A stretch of 64,000 bases of DNA from Eucriotettix oculatus. Taxonomy: Eukaryota > Arthropoda > Insecta > Orthoptera > Tetrigidae. Of this stretch, positions 33,584 to 43,355 are shown in pieces (positions within the stretch are counted from its first letter, which is position 1; each line of letters begins with the position of its first letter). The notes beneath the pieces were generated by a model. The model was not told the origin of the DNA. It did no database searches and saw only the letters and a list, made by a program, of their open reading frames with translations. The position numbers and the translations under genes were made by a program. The stretch is taken from the NCBI GenBank assembly GCA_034510155.1, contig CM067378.1:117714010-117778009 (forward strand). The letters run 5' to 3'.

Positions 33584-33617
33584 CTGAAGAGGTCCTGAAA
33601 GCTGCGGACGAAACGTC
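33584..33617 (+). ncRNA. Hammerhead-like ribozyme motif
   Basis: CTGAAGA, one extra G, stem II GTCC/GGAC around a 10-base loop, then GAAACGTC. It lies only about 150 bp from the minus-strand motif at 33386-33420, in opposite orientation. Flanking complementarity for stem I is weak here. Confidence 0.5.
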
Positions 33618-33650
33618 TAGTATTTTTAATTAAATAAAATGTTCGTATCG

Positions 33651-33719
33651 TGTGTTAGGTGAAACATCGGGTAGGATCCTTAAACCTGAAGAAGGCATAA
33701 AAAAGGGGGCCGAAACGTT
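33651..33719 (+). ncRNA. 532 bp element scrap fused to hammerhead-like motif
   Basis: 'gtgaaacatcgggtaggatc' and 'cttaaacc' (33659-33686) match the middle of the A-tailed element. At the last C the sequence switches into CTGAAGA, extra A, GGC...GCC stem II, GAAACGTT (33686-33719). AAC before the core and GTT after the cleavage position can pair as a short stem I. It is either a precise insertion junction or coincidence at the shared C. Confidence 0.45.
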
Positions 33720-34611
33720 GTTACGAGTAAATTTATATAGGAAAGTCTGTACAAGGTCATCAATTTGTTGAGTTATAGTTTTTTGTTATTAATGTTGCAG
33801 ATTAACATATGGAAAAATTATTTTAATACTAAGTAAAAAACGGTCTTTTAACAAAAACTTAAAACATTTCCTTGAAGGAAATGTTGTTAAAGTGAGAGTA
33901 CCTTGAGGTGCTATTTCGGAAGACGAGGCCGTAAATTAAAAAAAAAATTAAAGATAAAAGTCAAAGTGAACAAGGCGTGGCTGTATACGTTAATGGGAGA
34001 ATAGATAATAGGAACAATCTGCTTTTGAAAGGAAGTCCGGCAGTGGGAAATATGTTTAGATTAAAGTTGAAAAGGAATCTGTGGGGAAGGATTCGAGGAA
34101 ACGACGTCATGAAAGTGACTCATAAAGATTAACAAAAAGTTACTGAGTGAACGAAGGACTGTAAGTACCCCGAAAGAAAAACATTTCTCCTGTTGTTTTT
34201 CTCTCTATATATATATTGTAATGTATTAAATACGCGAAGTGAAATTTTAAGTTGTGCATCTGCGTTCCTAGAGGTGGGTGGCAACTGGTATTTTTATTTT
34301 AGGACCAAGAAGGTTGACCCTTCAGGCAGAATATGGGAGAGGGCCCATTCACGAAAAGAAAAAGGGGATCGCCGTGAATAATTAGGGGGCTGCTGCTGGC
34401 GGAAACGAAAGTTCCGTGGAAAATTTGAAATATAACGGAGAAACGCAAAACACATACAGTGTTTAAAGTCCAGAAGTTGAAAATTTTCCGATTGGCAGCA
34501 ATTGTTAAAGAGTCTTTTGAGGATAACTGATTATTGGTGGGTAGGAGTTATGTAGCTTCCCACCCAGATTACGGGGGAAGGGATTTTTGGAGAAGAAGAA
34601 CAGAAGGTGAC
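33720..34611. other. No recognisable gene
   Basis: AT-rich, with small unrecognised frames such as 34193-34381. Confidence 0.5.
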
Positions 34612-34880
34612 GGGAGACGGCGGAGATAAGTTGTTGGGAGACGGAGAGAAGTTTTTTGGAGACGGAGAGAATGAGTTTGGAGACGGAGAGAAGGTGTTGG
34701 GAGACGGAGACAAAGAGTTGGGAGACGGAGAGAATTTTTTTGGAGACGGAGAGAATTTTTTTGGAGACGGAGAGAATGAGTTTGGAGACGGAGAGAAGGT
34801 GTTGGGAGACGGAGAGAAGTTTTTTGGAGACGGAGAGAAGGAGTTGGGAGACGGAAGACAGAAGTTGTTGGGAGACAGTT
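34612..34880 (+). repeat. 21 bp minisatellite, 11 regular units
   Basis: 'ggagacggagagaa' recurs every 21 bases from 34637 to 34847, with variable last seven bases. Because the unit is a multiple of three and lacks stops, three frames stay open: GDGEKFF/GDGENEF/GDGEKVL on plus, ETERMSL/ETERRCW on plus, and SPSPKNF/SPSPNTF on minus (118 codons, 34531-34887). Variants follow an approximate five-unit (105 bp) pattern. Whether any frame is translated cannot be seen. The simplest view is non-coding DNA. Confidence 0.9.
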
Positions 34881-35384
34881 GATGCAAAAGTTAAATTATT
34901 AGCCGCTGAGAGAAGGAGAGAGGCCGGGGAAATGCTGACCTAAAACTAAACCGTTAGCCGCTGGAAGGAGATAAGGGAGTCTGCGTCAGATTTGTCCACA
35001 CGAGTTTCAGCCCGGACGGTGATGAACAGAGATCATCATCCTCGACGCAGATACTTCGCGGGTATCGTTGCATTGAATTGGAAAGAGTTCACATTAGCCA
35101 GACCTACTGCCATTAAAAATATAAATTGCTTCTCAATTCACCCCACAGATTTCAAAACCCCAAAGCAAATTAAATGTTTTAACAATGTTTCCCATGATAA
35201 TTTGTAAATACCACCCCAATGCTCTTCCTGAAATATTTTATTTATATTAAATTCTTAATTTTCAAGTTAAATTAGTCTTTTTCTTTTCAATAATAAATCC
35301 TATCGTTTGTTAATCCTTCATATTATACTAACTTACAGTTAAATAAGTTCCCATTAATTTTCATTCTATTGTAATTCTTCTTCT
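34881..35384. other. No recognisable gene
   Basis: Unique-looking, no recognised frame. Confidence 0.5.
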
Positions 35385-35633
35385 GTCTACGGCATTGGGG
35401 CCTTTGCCTACCAGGACGACTGCGGACTGTCACCTTACATGACACATTCCGAATATGGAGTGATGACACGTGGTGGTCAGCGTATCGACTCTCCATCAAT
35501 CTTAACGCCCAGACTCCGTGACCATGGCAACACAAACACCCAAGCCCATGCCAGGATTCGAACCCGGGACCTCAGGGTTGTGTGAGGCAGAGCAACTAGA
35601 GGCAGGCTAGCCACTACACCACAGGAGGTCGGC
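35385..35633 (-). mobile_element. tRNA-derived SINE (minus strand)
   Basis: B box GGATTCGAACC-complement at 35554-35564, and A-box region 'ggctagccactacacc' near 35606-35621. The body matches the copy at 30461-30723 ('acgactgcggactgtcacc', 'atgacacattccgaat', 'cgtatcgactctcc'). The 3' end on the minus strand runs into T/C-rich sequence without a clear A tail, and the target-site repeat is not obvious. Confidence 0.8.
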
Positions 35634-36529
35634 TTGTATCATAATTAGGACAGTTAAATACAACCCACGCTAGTAATTGTCGTTACAGTATAATTGCATT
35701 TTTATTTTATGTTCTATAGGTTCCCTCGATAAATAAAGCCCAATTGTAGAACAATAAATAAAAAGAAAAGGAATCCTAAGCAGCGTGGTTCGTCTTTATT
35801 TGAGGTTCGTCCGCAGATTTCCCATCATGGATATTAATCAGCAGAGCTGGTGCAGCGGGAAGTGCACTATCCTGACGCATTGCAGGTAACAGCCGCAACT
35901 CGTCGGTAATGAGCCCAGTGTGAGGACAATGTCACCCGCTCCCCTTCCTGACATATTGGACCTGGCCGCCGAGAAGTTGGCACGGAAACTCCCCTGGCAC
36001 GTCGGAAATGAGAAACTGCTTAGCAAAAGTGTCGCCTTGTCGCTTTACAAGTAAATGTGTAAGGAACAGAGGCTGCGTAAATCAGGACAGAGGGCGCAAT
36101 GTATCACACGTGTCAGCCCGTGTGGGAGGATAATAGACGCCATAAGTCATGGAGCCGATCTGTAAAGGTCTGATGGCTATCTCCCACATTAGGGTCGCTT
36201 ACACATATTAAAATATGATGTCAGCCAGCAGCTTAGTGAAAGTGACTGGTGACGCATTGTCACAACCGGGGCTGAAACGTTTCGCTCTCTCCTCTTTTTA
36301 AGTTACCGTCGAGAAATTTCGGCGGGGATTAACTTCACTTTCCACGGATCCTCGTGTGTGATTTTTGTTCCCCTATCCAATTAATTAATAACTTATTTTA
36401 CATTAGAATCATTTAATAACATCCTATTTTTCCTTTATCAAATTGAGATATATAGGGGGAATTAATATATTAATAATAAGCTTTTGTAATAAAAAGAAAA
36501 CATTTAATCTAAACAAATTTACATCAACA
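35634..36529. other. No recognisable gene
   Basis: At about 36252-36287 a degenerate CTGGTGA...GAAACGTTT arrangement recalls the hammerhead-like motif on the plus strand. Otherwise no features. Confidence 0.4.
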
Positions 36530-37246
36530 TTACAATTTTGATATTTTCAACCTTCAAGTCAGTTATTCTTCCTTAATTAACACTACATTCATATTTACAT
36601 AAAAAATGATACAAATAAATTTCTTAAAACTAACAATTCTCTATAACTAAACTCAGGGTCGTATGTTATAGGTGTACTCAAAGATCAGAAGATTACCACA
36701 CAAAATCTACTGGGACCTGGCAGGTTACGAAATCAGCAAAAAGTTACAGGGGTAGTTACCGTCTCGTCATAATGGACCTTCCATCGTGATCCTCGTTGCA
36801 ATTTCCTCCTAATTTGGGGCGTGTTCGATCCAAATCCGCTGTTCTTCCTGGTTCAGGAAGAATTCCCGTCAATCCTCGTCTCCTTGACTAAATTCCCAAT
36901 ATCAGTCCAGCAATCTCCTCCGAAATCTCTCTCTTCAAAAGTCTCTCTTTTCAAGCCTTTTTAATACGTACTCCCCACTTATTTAGTTCATATCAGCAAG
37001 GTTGCAGGGATGGATATTCACCAATAACATTCACGGTTACTCTTCTCTGGGAGTCATAGATTGCCCCTCTCCTTCAAGGGTTTTTGGGGGAAAAAACACC
37101 ACCACCCGATGCCGCCAAAATCTCACCATAGTTGGGGAAACACCCCAGGCAGGCGTTTTATTGCCCCTGGCTCAAATACTGTCTCCTTTCTTTTGACTCC
37201 GCACCGCCACAGTCCGAGCAAATGTGTTTGACCGTTACATACCAAC
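36530..37246 (-). mobile_element. LTR-like dispersed repeat, copy 1
   Basis: Colinear with 56300-57016. Shared points: 'ttaattaacact', 'aaatcagcaaa.agt.acagg', 'ggttcaggaa', 'tttagtt', 'ggatat.caccaat', 'gggaaacacc', and the right end 'gtgtttgaccgttaca'. Read on the minus strand it begins TGTAACGG and has AATAAA about 75 bases in, which would fit a solo LTR beginning with TG. The opposite end is not sharply defined and no internal genes are attached, so the LTR nature is an inference. Confidence 0.45.
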
Positions 37247-37473
37247 ATTTTATTTGTTTCTCGACATTGCTGGTGGGGGAAAAAGAATGTTGATAACGCG
37301 GCAAGTAAAATGTAGTCACTGATTCGAAGTTTTACTCACGTCAAAATTATTAAAAGAAGAAAGGATTAATTGAAATTATAGCAATTTGAATTACAAATAA
37401 AAAAAACTGAGTTCGATCTGACTTAAGCTGGTCAAAAGTCGGAAATAGAAATTTAATTTAAAGTAAAATACTT
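37247..37473. other. No recognisable gene
   Basis: Around 37315-37470 the text 'cacgtcaaaattattaaa' and 'ggaaatagaaatttaattta' resembles 33085-33385, leading into the decayed hammerhead-like motif. Confidence 0.45.
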
Positions 37474-37515
37474 GACGCTTGTCCCCAACTTTCGGGACAT
37501 CGTCAGTTGATTCTA
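37463..37515 (-). ncRNA. Hammerhead-like motif, decayed copy
   Basis: Same family as 33375-33430 (CTGACGA, GTCC/GGAC and flanking GTAGAAT / ATTTTAC recognisable), but GAAACGTC is changed to CAAGCGTC with a deletion, so the catalytic core is destroyed. This is useful as a non-functional comparison. Confidence 0.6.
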
Positions 37516-37589
37516 CAAAAAAAAATGCATATACATGTTTAACTTTTCTGAAAAAAATAAGTAAATACCATATAGATACTCACTATGAA

Positions 37590-37707
37590 AAAAACACCCC
37601 AGGAGTGCCGCGATGTCTGGGTTTTATTACCCCTTGGCTCAAATACTGTCTCCTTTCTTTTCAACTCTGCACCCTCAAAGTCAGAGCAGATGTGTTTGAC
37701 CGTTACA
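37590..37707 (-). mobile_element. LTR-like dispersed repeat, 118 bp fragment
   Basis: 'aaacaccccaggagtg', 'ggctcaaatactgtctcctt' and 'gatgtgtttgaccgttaca' repeat the right end of 36530-37246. The same terminal boundary (minus-strand TGTAACGG) supports a real element end. Confidence 0.65.
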
Positions 37708-38130
37708 AAATTGATTAAAATTAAATTTTTACCGGACCACTGACCTCGTCACATCAGAAGTGACAGAAGAGTCACGGTGTTGCCCTTCATGTAACAGGTC
37801 AAAAATCGAGGAAACGCTTCAAGACGAAAAGCTGAGTACGAGAGATGGAGGAGGAGGACAAACATTCCAGAACGATGACAGGAAGATTATTTGGACATGG
37901 AAAATTTATCACGCCACAGGAGCAGGAGAAATGCCTGGACGTACTGCAACAATGAGCGATTGGCCCGACCGCAACAATGCGCGGTACTCACCGACCTACA
38001 CCAACGACCAGGAATAGAGATCCCGGACAATAACATCAACAACAACATCATCATCTGACCTTCTCGAACGAACGCTTTTAAAACAGGAGGTTGGACGCCG
38101 CAAGGTCGGGTTACGGTCACGCGTCGAACC
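37708..38130. other. No recognisable gene
   Basis: CAACAACATCATC simple-sequence near 38028-38055. Overlapping frames 37760-38017 (plus) and 37887-38120 (minus) are unrecognised. Confidence 0.45.
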
Positions 38131-38543
38131 CTCGATACGTCAACTCAGAGATATTACTGCGGCGAGCTTCCACCCCTTGACCAGAGATGTCATGTTGCTG
38201 GAATCTCTGCATTTCTGCTGAAAAGAAGGAGGAGAGGGGATTTAATGGAGGATCCGTCCGGGTCAAACCCTCGATACGTCAACTCAGAGATATTACTGCA
38301 GCGAGCTTCCACCCCTTGACCAGAGATGTCATGTTGCTGGAATCTCTGCATTTCTGCTGAAAAGAAGGAAGAGAGGGGATTTAATGGAGGATCCGTCCGG
38401 GTCAAACCCTCGATACGTCAACTCAGAGATATTACTGCAGCGAGCTTCCACCCCTTGACCAGAGATGTCATGTTGCTGGAATCTCTGCATTTCTGCTGAA
38501 AAGAAGGAAGAGAGGGGATTTGATGGAGGATCCGTCCGGGTCA
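38131..38543 (+). repeat. Near-perfect 139 bp tandem triplication
   Basis: Units start with 'ctcgatacgtcaactcagag' at 38131, 38270 and 38409 and end with 'ggatccgtccgggtca'. I count one or two base differences between neighbours, so the expansion is very recent or actively homogenised. 139 is not a multiple of three, so the minus-strand frames beginning MTRTDPP (38190-38544) change frame between units and are unlikely to be coding. Confidence 0.95.
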
Positions 38544-39249
38544 TGGCGGTTCTCGTACGTGTGGTGGAAACTTGATTCCTACCTTTTTTTCTGTGAGTAA
38601 TTACAGCAGGAGTTTATTAACTGCGGCGCAGGGAAGGAAAATTGCCTCGCTTCGCAGAGATAGGCAACGAACGGCAAGTCCGCCATTATCCGGTTGAAGA
38701 AAGTAATCTTCTTGCCAAGTGGAACAACAGTGCCAGAAGAAGAAGAAGCGACGCAGAACCCCAAGGGGAAGGATTAATCTCCCCTCCCCCCACCTCCTAA
38801 ACAACACTCGACGCCGCGACGCCATTAGCACCGCTAATAAATTAGCGCGTCAACGAGCGAGAGGACGGATTCTTCAACACGCATTCGTCTTCCTCCAACC
38901 AAAAAAAAATGGAGAGAGAGGAAGATAAGGAGCGTATAAACAAGCAAACAAACAGCTGCTCCTCAATTAGCTCCCAGAATTAGACAAGAAAAGAGGAAGT
39001 ATCGCACGGGAGTGATGACGTCCGAGAGAAACGTCTTAATTAAAGATAATTTATAACAACAACAACAAGCCGTTGAAAGAACACATCCAGTTTCATTCAC
39101 TTGAGAATCTGACCAATCAAGGTCTGCTTAGTGAATCAAAACATCAGGATGGGGAAATGTATGGACCAAGACTTATCAGGAGTATGTCGGGTGATTAAGT
39201 TGGAAAACTTGGCTTTTCCCCCGTCTGGGCCAGGTTTATTACTATCCTG
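38544..39249. other. No recognisable gene
   Basis: AAGAAG run near 38733. At 39013-39035 a weak TGATGA...GAAACGTC arrangement is seen. A CAA run lies at 39055-39069. Confidence 0.4.
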
Positions 39250-39950
39250 ATCCTTCAACGAATAATTGAAGATAATAAAAAACCGGAAAAATACCAGAAG
39301 ATTTTAGTAAAAACCATAATTATGCCCATACCAAAGAAGACTGGGGCTGATAGATGCAGGACAACACACGACAAGTAGTTTAGTATCACATACATGCAAA
39401 ATATTAACGAAAATTAGTATATAAGGAAGACGGAACGTCAAATAGAATACGAGTTAGGAGAAGATCAATTCGGTTTTAGGAAGAATGTAGAGACAAGAGA
39501 ATCAATATTGACTTTGCGACTAATTTTAGAGGACAGGATGAGAAAAAAAACAGGCCTACGTTCATGCCATTTGTATGTTTAGAAAAAGCATTTGATAATG
39601 TGAACTGGAATAAACATGTTAACGATTTTTAAGGCAACTGGAATAAAATAACGAGAAATGAGGCTCCTACATAACCTCTGCAGAAGAAAGGCAGCAGTAA
39701 TTAGAATAGAAGATCAAGAAAAGAAAGCCGTAATCAAGATAGGAATAAGACAAGGATGTTTAACTTATATATAGAACAGACGACGAAGCAAGTTAAAACT
39801 GGATATGGAAAAGGAATCATAATGCAGGAAGAAGAAATAAAAAAAAACCTACGCTTTGCCGATGATATTGTAGTATTAGTCAGAAGGAGACTTGGAAACC
39901 ATAATAAATAGTATGAACATGATCGTGGAAGAAGATTAAAACATAATTTA
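39250..39950 (+). mobile_element. RTE-type LINE reverse transcriptase, broken copy
   Basis: Plus strand, in several frames: IIIMPIPKKTG-like, YEGRRNVK region, GEDQFGFRKNV, a DLEKAFDNVNW-type block (here VCLEKAFDNVNW), LLHNLCRRKAAVIRIEDQEKKAVIK, LRFADDIVVLV and RRLGNHNK. It starts earlier than the other copies (upstream of the fingers) and stops before the C-terminal block. FADD is preserved, but the region upstream of it has a deletion that removes the RQGC segment. Non-functional. Confidence 0.85.
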
Positions 39951-40735
39951 ACTATAAATTACTGACTGACAGAGGCTAGTTAAATCATTTATATATTTAA
40001 TTGTCAAAGAAAAAATACATAGATCGAAAATTGGAATTTAGGAATAATAAGTTTAATCGTAGAAGAGGCGTTTAGTAAAGGCGAGACACGGTAATAAATA
40101 AATAATTTATCTGCAAAACTGGAAATTTTAAGGCCTATGAAGAAACTTGCTTATGAGCTCGAAGAATGTCAAGTAAGGGAAAAAAAGATTGAAGAGATGA
40201 CAGGATCGTTGGCTGAGCTCTACCAACATAAGCAGGGGATCAGCAAACATCCCAAGGTCCTCGAGCACCTGCAGAGAAGTCGAGTGAGTGAGTGTGAGAG
40301 TGAATCAACAACAATGACACGACAAATGAGGAAACAGACGAAGAACTGATCTCCCATCCTTCCTTTCCCAGGCACAAACTATTTCAGTTTTTAATTTTGT
40401 TTCCAACCCTGGTTTTCCAAAAAAAACCCACCCCAGAAACCCTCTAACGTGGAAGGAAACCTCGTTACGTCATAAATAATGAAAATAATAAAAATAGTTC
40501 CATAAATAGAGAAACTCATCAGGGGTGATTTTAAACTGTGAAAATAAAAACACCAAATTTACAATACGATGCACACGTAATATATAATATAATGATAAAT
40601 GACATCAATAAAGGATAATAAATAAGTTTATCCTCGCAATGTCACACGACCACAACAATAGCGTATTGTCAAAGTTGTAGATAACAATGGAAATTTTTTA
40701 TATTCGACACAATGAATGCGACGGAAACGTTTGTC
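39951..40735. other. No recognisable gene
   Basis: A 70-codon plus-strand frame at 40137-40349 begins MKKLAYELEECQVREKK and is rich in Lys and Glu, as in a coiled coil, but has no recognised family and no supporting context. Confidence 0.4.
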
Positions 40736-40739
40736 GTAA

Positions 40740-41030
40740 TTTTATTTTAATATAAGTCTAAATAAGGCCAAAAAAACACAGACAAAAATTAGTGAAACAT
40801 GAAATATAATTTAAAAGCAACAACTACATGTTTTCGGGTCCTGATCCGGAGACTCTTGAGGTTGAACTGAAGAACGACGCACGAAATTATAACATTCCAA
40901 AGATACTGCAGTACAGCCAAAGAATACAGTAAATGAAGAACTAAAAAGCAAAAGTATTTTTTATTAAAAAAACGAACAAAGATAATAGTTATTACAAATG
41001 ACACATTACATTTCATGAATTAAGACATTA
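40740..41030 (-). repeat. Degenerate hammerhead-like repeat of the GGTC/GACC type
   Basis: Minus strand near 40827-40861: 'caacctcaagagtctccgga' then 'tcaggacccgaaaacatg' is a decayed form of the motif at 50203-50236 ('caacctgaagaagcgg', 'aggaccgaaacgtg'). The flank 'aaataaggccaaaaa' at about 40762 is shared with the 49.2-49.9 kb elements. Both core boxes carry substitutions. Confidence 0.5.
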
Positions 41031-41819
41031 TATATATACTACTGAGCAAATCAGTGTCCGTTTTTTTACATTCAGAGTATTAATGTTACGTTTTATGTGA
41101 GACATTTCTGTAACCAATCGGGATTTTTAATTAGTCTTTGTCTAAAAATTTGGAAAATTGTCCCAATCAATAGAATGGTTAGAATGTAAAAAAATATGTG
41201 GTCTTTGGCCTTAAATGGCCCAATTATTGAATCATCTCACTCACCAATCTAGAAAAAAAAAGAGGTAACATTCAAACATCTAAAAATTTTACCAAATCTA
41301 TTTTACGGTAGACAAGAATGAATAATTTTTCTACTTCACTAAATGTCAAATTATTTTTGCGTCAATTAACGCGGTTTTCTTTTTCATAATGAATGTTTTC
41401 TTTAACCGATGTAACAATAATTACACTCTTGTTGTTAAGTGAAGTAATTAAGAAAAAATTTTATTTAGTATCTAGTTGAAATAATTTTCGATTTTTTTTA
41501 TTTATCGTCACCTTTCAAAATTTTTCTTATATTCATCTAAAAATTAATTAAATTTTCCGAAAGAGGCTTCGCTGCTATAATTCATAATAATATGGAGTCT
41601 CAGTCGTCTGCACTGCGAAATATAGAATTTTTTTTAAAAAATTCTTTATAAAATTTTAAACGGGTGGACAAATTACAAAAAAGAAAAAGAAAAGAGAAAT
41701 GGAAGAAACCTGAGTGAAAAGGGTGGAGACGTTAAAACGCCTAGGAATTATAGTTAAAAAAAATTGTAACATAGTAAAATAATTAAGAAACCACTCTCCA
41801 TTTTTAATCTACATTAAAA
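41031..41819. other. No recognisable gene
   Basis: Strongly AT-rich sequence without repeat matches that I can see. Confidence 0.5.
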
Positions 41820-42012
41820 CACAGTTTTCTGACTTTAAAATTTAGCAATAAATAAAGAGACGGCCAATAAGTCAGCATATATATATTTATCACTATTTAT
41901 TCAAAAAGCGACGTTTCGCCTCCATTTTGAGACTTCCTCAGGCGTAAACTTCGCTTTTGAGTAAATAGTGATAAATGTTTATGCTGACTTATTGGACGTC
42001 TCTTTTTAATTA
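41820..42012 (-). ncRNA. Foldback with hammerhead-like core
   Basis: Minus-strand core at 41910-41941: CTGAGGA, extra A, stem II GTCTC/GAGGC (one G-U pair), GAAACGTC. The flanks form an inverted repeat: 'agagacggccaataagtcag' at about 41858 pairs with 'ctgacttattggacgtctct' at about 41984, and 'atcactatttattcaaaaag' with 'cttttgagtaaatagtgat'. The arms are about 65 bp, so the motif would sit at the end of a very long stem I. The left flank is also found next to 43210-43355 and at 17219-17310. Confidence 0.6.
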
Positions 42013-42170
42013 TGCCCACGTGTTTTGCTTCAGTCTTAATCAACATCACGTTCTTAAAATTAATTCTCTATTTAATTAATTTATTAACATCCTGGACTGT
42101 TGAATATTATCTCATATTACATCAATTCATGACGTTTCTAATGAATAATAGTATCTGTTATGAGGAAAAC

Positions 42171-42206
42171 CTGAAGAATGTTTTAAAAAAATATGCCGAA
42201 ACGTTT
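42171..42206 (+). ncRNA. Hammerhead-like motif, weak stem II
   Basis: CTGAAGA and GAAACGTT boxes are intact with 21 bases between them, but only ATG/ATGCC-type weak pairing is available for stem II. Same orientation and box order as the better copies. Confidence 0.35.
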
Positions 42207-43061
42207 GTTAGCAATTAAATTTAAAGAATAAAGTCTGTAAAATGGTCGTTAATTGTTTAGTAATAATAATAATAATGATAATAGTTTATTTGTGTCGTGT
42301 GTAACAGAGTGAGTGACGGACGGTTCTGGGATCCTGCCTGTCCGGAAGTCTGTTATGCGTTGTACGGAAAAACCGGAAGTGACGTCCGTGAATTAAGCCG
42401 CAGCCGGACGATTTTGATTGAAACTGCAGCTAACTAACTGCGAGACTTCTTCTTTGGTCCATTCAGTTGGCCAATTATTCAATATTAGTCAAGGTTAACT
42501 TCTCCTTTAAGGAATAACTTGTTCCTGATTATTTATTGTCCAGAAACCCAAAACCTGAAATAAGTCAAACTATTTCTTGAAGTTTTGGCCTTCCTGGTAA
42601 CTTTTTTCTAGAATTCCATTCAAGAGTAACAAGGGCCAAATCCCAACTTGACAATTTTATTTTATTTTTTTGGTTTTATTCGTCCTCAATTATTCACTTA
42701 CAGATAGATAATTTATGAAATTAAACTTACTGGACTTCGCGAAATTGTTGACTAACCTTCCCACAAAAATATTTTTTTTTTTGAATTCCTCCCTCCAAAG
42801 CAAAGACTGACTTTCTTTCTCGAGAGGAATGTTGATATTGAAGGAGGAACGTGACACGAGATAACTTTGAAAGATATCACCACTCATTGACGTCAGAAAA
42901 CACAATCGTAATACTAATAATCGTGAGTCACTGTTGTCACTTGTTATCCTGGACGCGTAATACATCACACAACACAACACAACAATAACACCAAACGTTA
43001 AAATAAAAAGGAAAGGCAGCAGCATACTACCTAATTTATCACTTAGTGGTATTCGAAAAAC
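42207..43061. other. No convincing gene
   Basis: ATA/ATG run at 42260-42280. The 143-codon minus-strand frame 42690-43121 has a hydrophobic 23-residue stretch (LLPFLFILTFGVIVVLCCVM...), but its first 20 codons are the hammerhead-like motif at 43062-43093, so I regard it as a chance frame. TGACGTCA at 42888-42895. Confidence 0.45.
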
Positions 43062-43093
43062 GACGTTTCGTCTCCTTTTTGAGACTTCCTCAG
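43062..43093 (-). ncRNA. Hammerhead-like ribozyme motif
   Basis: Minus strand: CTGAGGA, extra A, GTCTC / GAGAC perfect 5 bp stem II with a six-base loop, GAAACGTC. Its stem II differs from 41910-41941 by a change that keeps pairing (GAGAC for GAGGC). About 115 bp away on the plus strand is a second motif. Confidence 0.6.
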
Positions 43094-43209
43094 GAGAGTA
43101 AAATTTAGGATATTTCATCATATTTACTCGTTGACTCCTTCAGCCGAAAAGATTATTGAATGCGCACGTGCGGATTTGACTGTCGCGGACATTAGAGCCG
43201 CATGCGCGC

Positions 43210-43355
43210 CTGAGGAAGTCTAAAAAAAAGAGACGAAACGTCGTCGTTTTTTTTCCTTCAAATAAATAGTGAAAAAAATTTATATGCTGGCTAATAGGCC
43301 GTCTTTTTTATTTATTGTAAATTTTTTTGAAGTCAGAAAACTATGTTGTAACAGC
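43210..43355 (+). ncRNA. Hammerhead-like motif with conserved 3' flank
   Basis: Core 43210-43242: CTGAGGA, extra A, GTCT / AGAC stem II, GAAACGTC. The following 110 bases ('caaataaatagtg', 'tatatgctggctaatagg', 'ccgtcttttttatttattg', 'agtcagaaaactatg') match, reversed, the flank at 41820-41905. The core and its 3' flank therefore move together as one element of at least 145 bp. Confidence 0.6.

Noticed and set aside
34531..34887. 118-codon minus-strand Ser-Pro-rich repeat protein
   Set aside because: The frame exists because the 21 bp minisatellite lacks stops. Two plus-strand frames are equally open, so there is no evidence favouring translation.
38190..38544. Repeated minus-strand protein beginning MTRTDPP
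   Set aside because: The 139 bp period changes frame in each unit. The frames are by-products of a non-coding tandem repeat.
42690..43121. 143-codon minus-strand frame with a hydrophobic segment, as if a membrane protein
   Set aside because: Its N-terminal codons are the hammerhead-like repeat at 43062-43093, and the rest has no recognised family. A chance frame in AT-rich DNA.
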